Origin: an uncultured Clostridia bacterium
Lineage (GTDB): Bacteria > Bacillota > Clostridia > TANB77 > CAG-508
DNA length: 5,383 nucleotides
Assembly: GCA_934131055.1 (NCBI GenBank)
Contig: CAKOZB010000092.1
Span: 1 to 5,383 of the forward strand
Direction: 5' to 3'
Positions 4,689 to 5,383 of this stretch are shown here, in pieces; position 1 is the first letter of the stretch; every line of letters begins with the position of its first letter. The translations under genes and the position numbers were made by a program. A model generated the notes under the pieces. It saw only the letters and a list, made by a program, of their open reading frames with translations. It searched no databases and was not told the DNA's origin.

Positions 4689-5383
4689 TTACTTAGATTT
4701 GTTCTTCTTAGTAAATGCCAATGTGCCAATGCCTGCGATAGAAATCAGTAGCAACACAACATCAGCATTGCTAGAAGCATTGCCAGTCTTCGGAACTTCC
4801 GGATTAAACACCGGCGCCGTGGTAGGAGTCTTAGGAGAATCAATATTCTCAATCGTATCTTCAGTAGATACTTCAGGCTCAGGTTCAATCGTAATCTCAG
4901 GCTTGGGATCGGGATCGAGAGTAGGTTCTGGAGTAGCCTCCGGTTCAAAGTCAGGTTTAGGACTCGGCTCAGGATTAGGATTAGGGTCAGGGTCAGGGTT
5001 TGGATCCGGATCTGGATTGGGTACAACCTCAATAATCTTGTTACACACGCTAATTGTCGTGTTTTCTTTAGACACGATATTAAACATGATATCTTCCTTA
5101 CTGAGTTCATAACCATCGGGAGCCTTGAGTTCCTTCAGATAGTACTGATAGTCAGGTACCAGGTATCTAACTTTGCAAGAACCATCTTCAGTAATCAAAG
5201 CTGCTGCCTTTGACTCATCAGTGGTAAAATAACCATCACCATTTTCATCGATGGCATAATAATAGGTTACCTTTTCCTCATTATCGTCCACAGTTTCAAC
5301 CTTGTAGTAGTAAAGCTGGAATGTCGCCGGCTCCTTAATAAGGTTGCCATTAGAATCCACCTTATTAATGGTAACATCTCCAT
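4689..5383 (-). CDS. cell-wall-anchored SpaA/Cna-B domain surface protein, C-terminal part
   Basis: The gene is open at the right window edge, so only its last 231 codons are seen; the GTG at 5358-5360 is internal, not a start. The visible protein begins GDVTINKVDSNGN, the first strand of a SpaA/Cna-B (pilin-like) domain. The domain contains YYLKELKAPDGYELS, the classic Cna-B signature, and ends at VCNKI. Lys (5361-5363), Glu (5130-5132) and Asn (5040-5042) stand where this family forms a Lys-Asn isopeptide bond. A 50-residue stalk (4872-5021) follows, with 20 prolines mixed with Asp, Glu and Asn; such segments span the peptidoglycan. The end is a sorting signal: VPKTG (4782-4796), a hydrophobic segment, and the basic tail TKKNKSK. 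The protein should be a sortase-anchored adhesin or pilin subunit. G+C and codon choice (AAG for Lys) differ from the neighbouring genes. Ligand and full length are unknown. Confidence 0.92.
   Translation of the reverse strand, partial: GDVTINKVDSNGNLIKEPATFQLYYYKVETVDDNEEKVTYYYAIDENGDGYFTTDESKAAALITEDGSCKVRYLVPDYQYYLKELKAPDGYELSKEDIMFNIVSKENTTISVCNKIIEVVPNPDPDPNPDPDPNPNPEPSPKPDFEPEATPEPTLDPDPKPEITIEPEPEVSTEDTIENIDSPKTPTTAPVFNPEVPKTGNASSNADVVLLLISIAGIGTLAFTKKNKSK
4954..5019. repeat. degenerate hexamer array encoding the Pro-X stalk
   Basis: Eleven consecutive 6-base units all begin with GG on the plus strand. Examples are GGATTA twice (4972-4983), GGGTCA twice (4984-4995), then GGGTTT, GGATCC, GGATCT and GGATTG. 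Each encodes one Pro-X dipeptide on the minus strand. A separate doublet GGGATC lies at 4905-4916. Because the unit is six bases, gain or loss of units changes stalk length without breaking the frame. Confidence 0.8.

Noticed and set aside
4976..4998. TTAGGG-like units resembling telomere repeats
   Set aside because: They are part of the Pro-X coding hexamers in a bacterial gene and are mixed with many other hexamer variants.
4699..5112. A plus-strand 137-codon frame rich in Gly and Ser opposite the surface-protein gene
   Set aside because: It is the reverse reading of the Pro/Asp/Glu stalk codons. There is no ribosome binding site or promoter, and the minus-strand protein has clear domains and a sorting signal.
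4745..5116. A minus-strand 123-codon frame rich in Leu and Arg inside the surface-protein gene
   Set aside because: It is a shifted reading of the same repeats; its composition is implausible and the correct frame gives SpaA and VPKTG.
1..5383. CRISPR array, tRNA, rRNA, transposase or integrase genes, attachment sites
   Set aside because: No regularly spaced repeats, RNA gene signatures, recombinase motifs or terminal inverted repeats were found. YolD/UvrX-like genes can ride on prophages, but nothing else here points to one.

Overview
The window looks like chromosomal DNA of a low-GC Gram-positive bacterium (Bacillota, most likely Clostridia). The left 4.6 kb is very AT-rich. Ribosome binding sites are strong AGGAGG types. 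There is a Bacillus-type LexA operator, a YolD-like protein next to a Y-family polymerase, and a class B sortase near a cell-wall-anchored SpaA-type protein. The species cannot be named from this alone.

Layout. From 3522 down to 30, four genes lie head to tail on the minus strand: a UmuC/UvrX-like Y-family DNA polymerase, a YolD-like protein, an alpha/beta hydrolase of the monoacylglycerol lipase/lysophospholipase type, and a TetR-family regulator. The first two form an SOS mutagenesis unit. Its promoter (TTTACA, 17 bases, TATACT) has a LexA box overlapping the -35. The hydrolase and the regulator form a second tight pair (10 bases apart) and probably have their own weak promoter. No terminator is visible between the pairs, so SOS-driven read-through is possible.

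The 266-base divergent region 3523-3788 holds the SOS promoter and, facing the other way, a good promoter for a 269-residue class B sortase (3789-4598, +). A perfect 9-6-9 inverted repeat lies in the sortase leader. The sortase ends at a strong palindromic terminator.

Convergent to the sortase, and running off the right edge of the window, is the 3' part of a surface-protein gene. It carries one SpaA/Cna-B domain with all three residues expected for an isopeptide cross-link, a 50-residue Pro/Asp/Glu/Asn stalk, and a VPKTG wall-sorting signal. Sortase and surface protein are a plausible enzyme-substrate pair. The surface-protein gene is clearly richer in G+C than the rest of the window.

I do not see a wholly new type of system. 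The points most worth following are the LexA control of the polymerase/YolD unit, the inverted repeat in the sortase leader, and the compositionally distinct surface-protein gene with its hexamer-repeat stalk.
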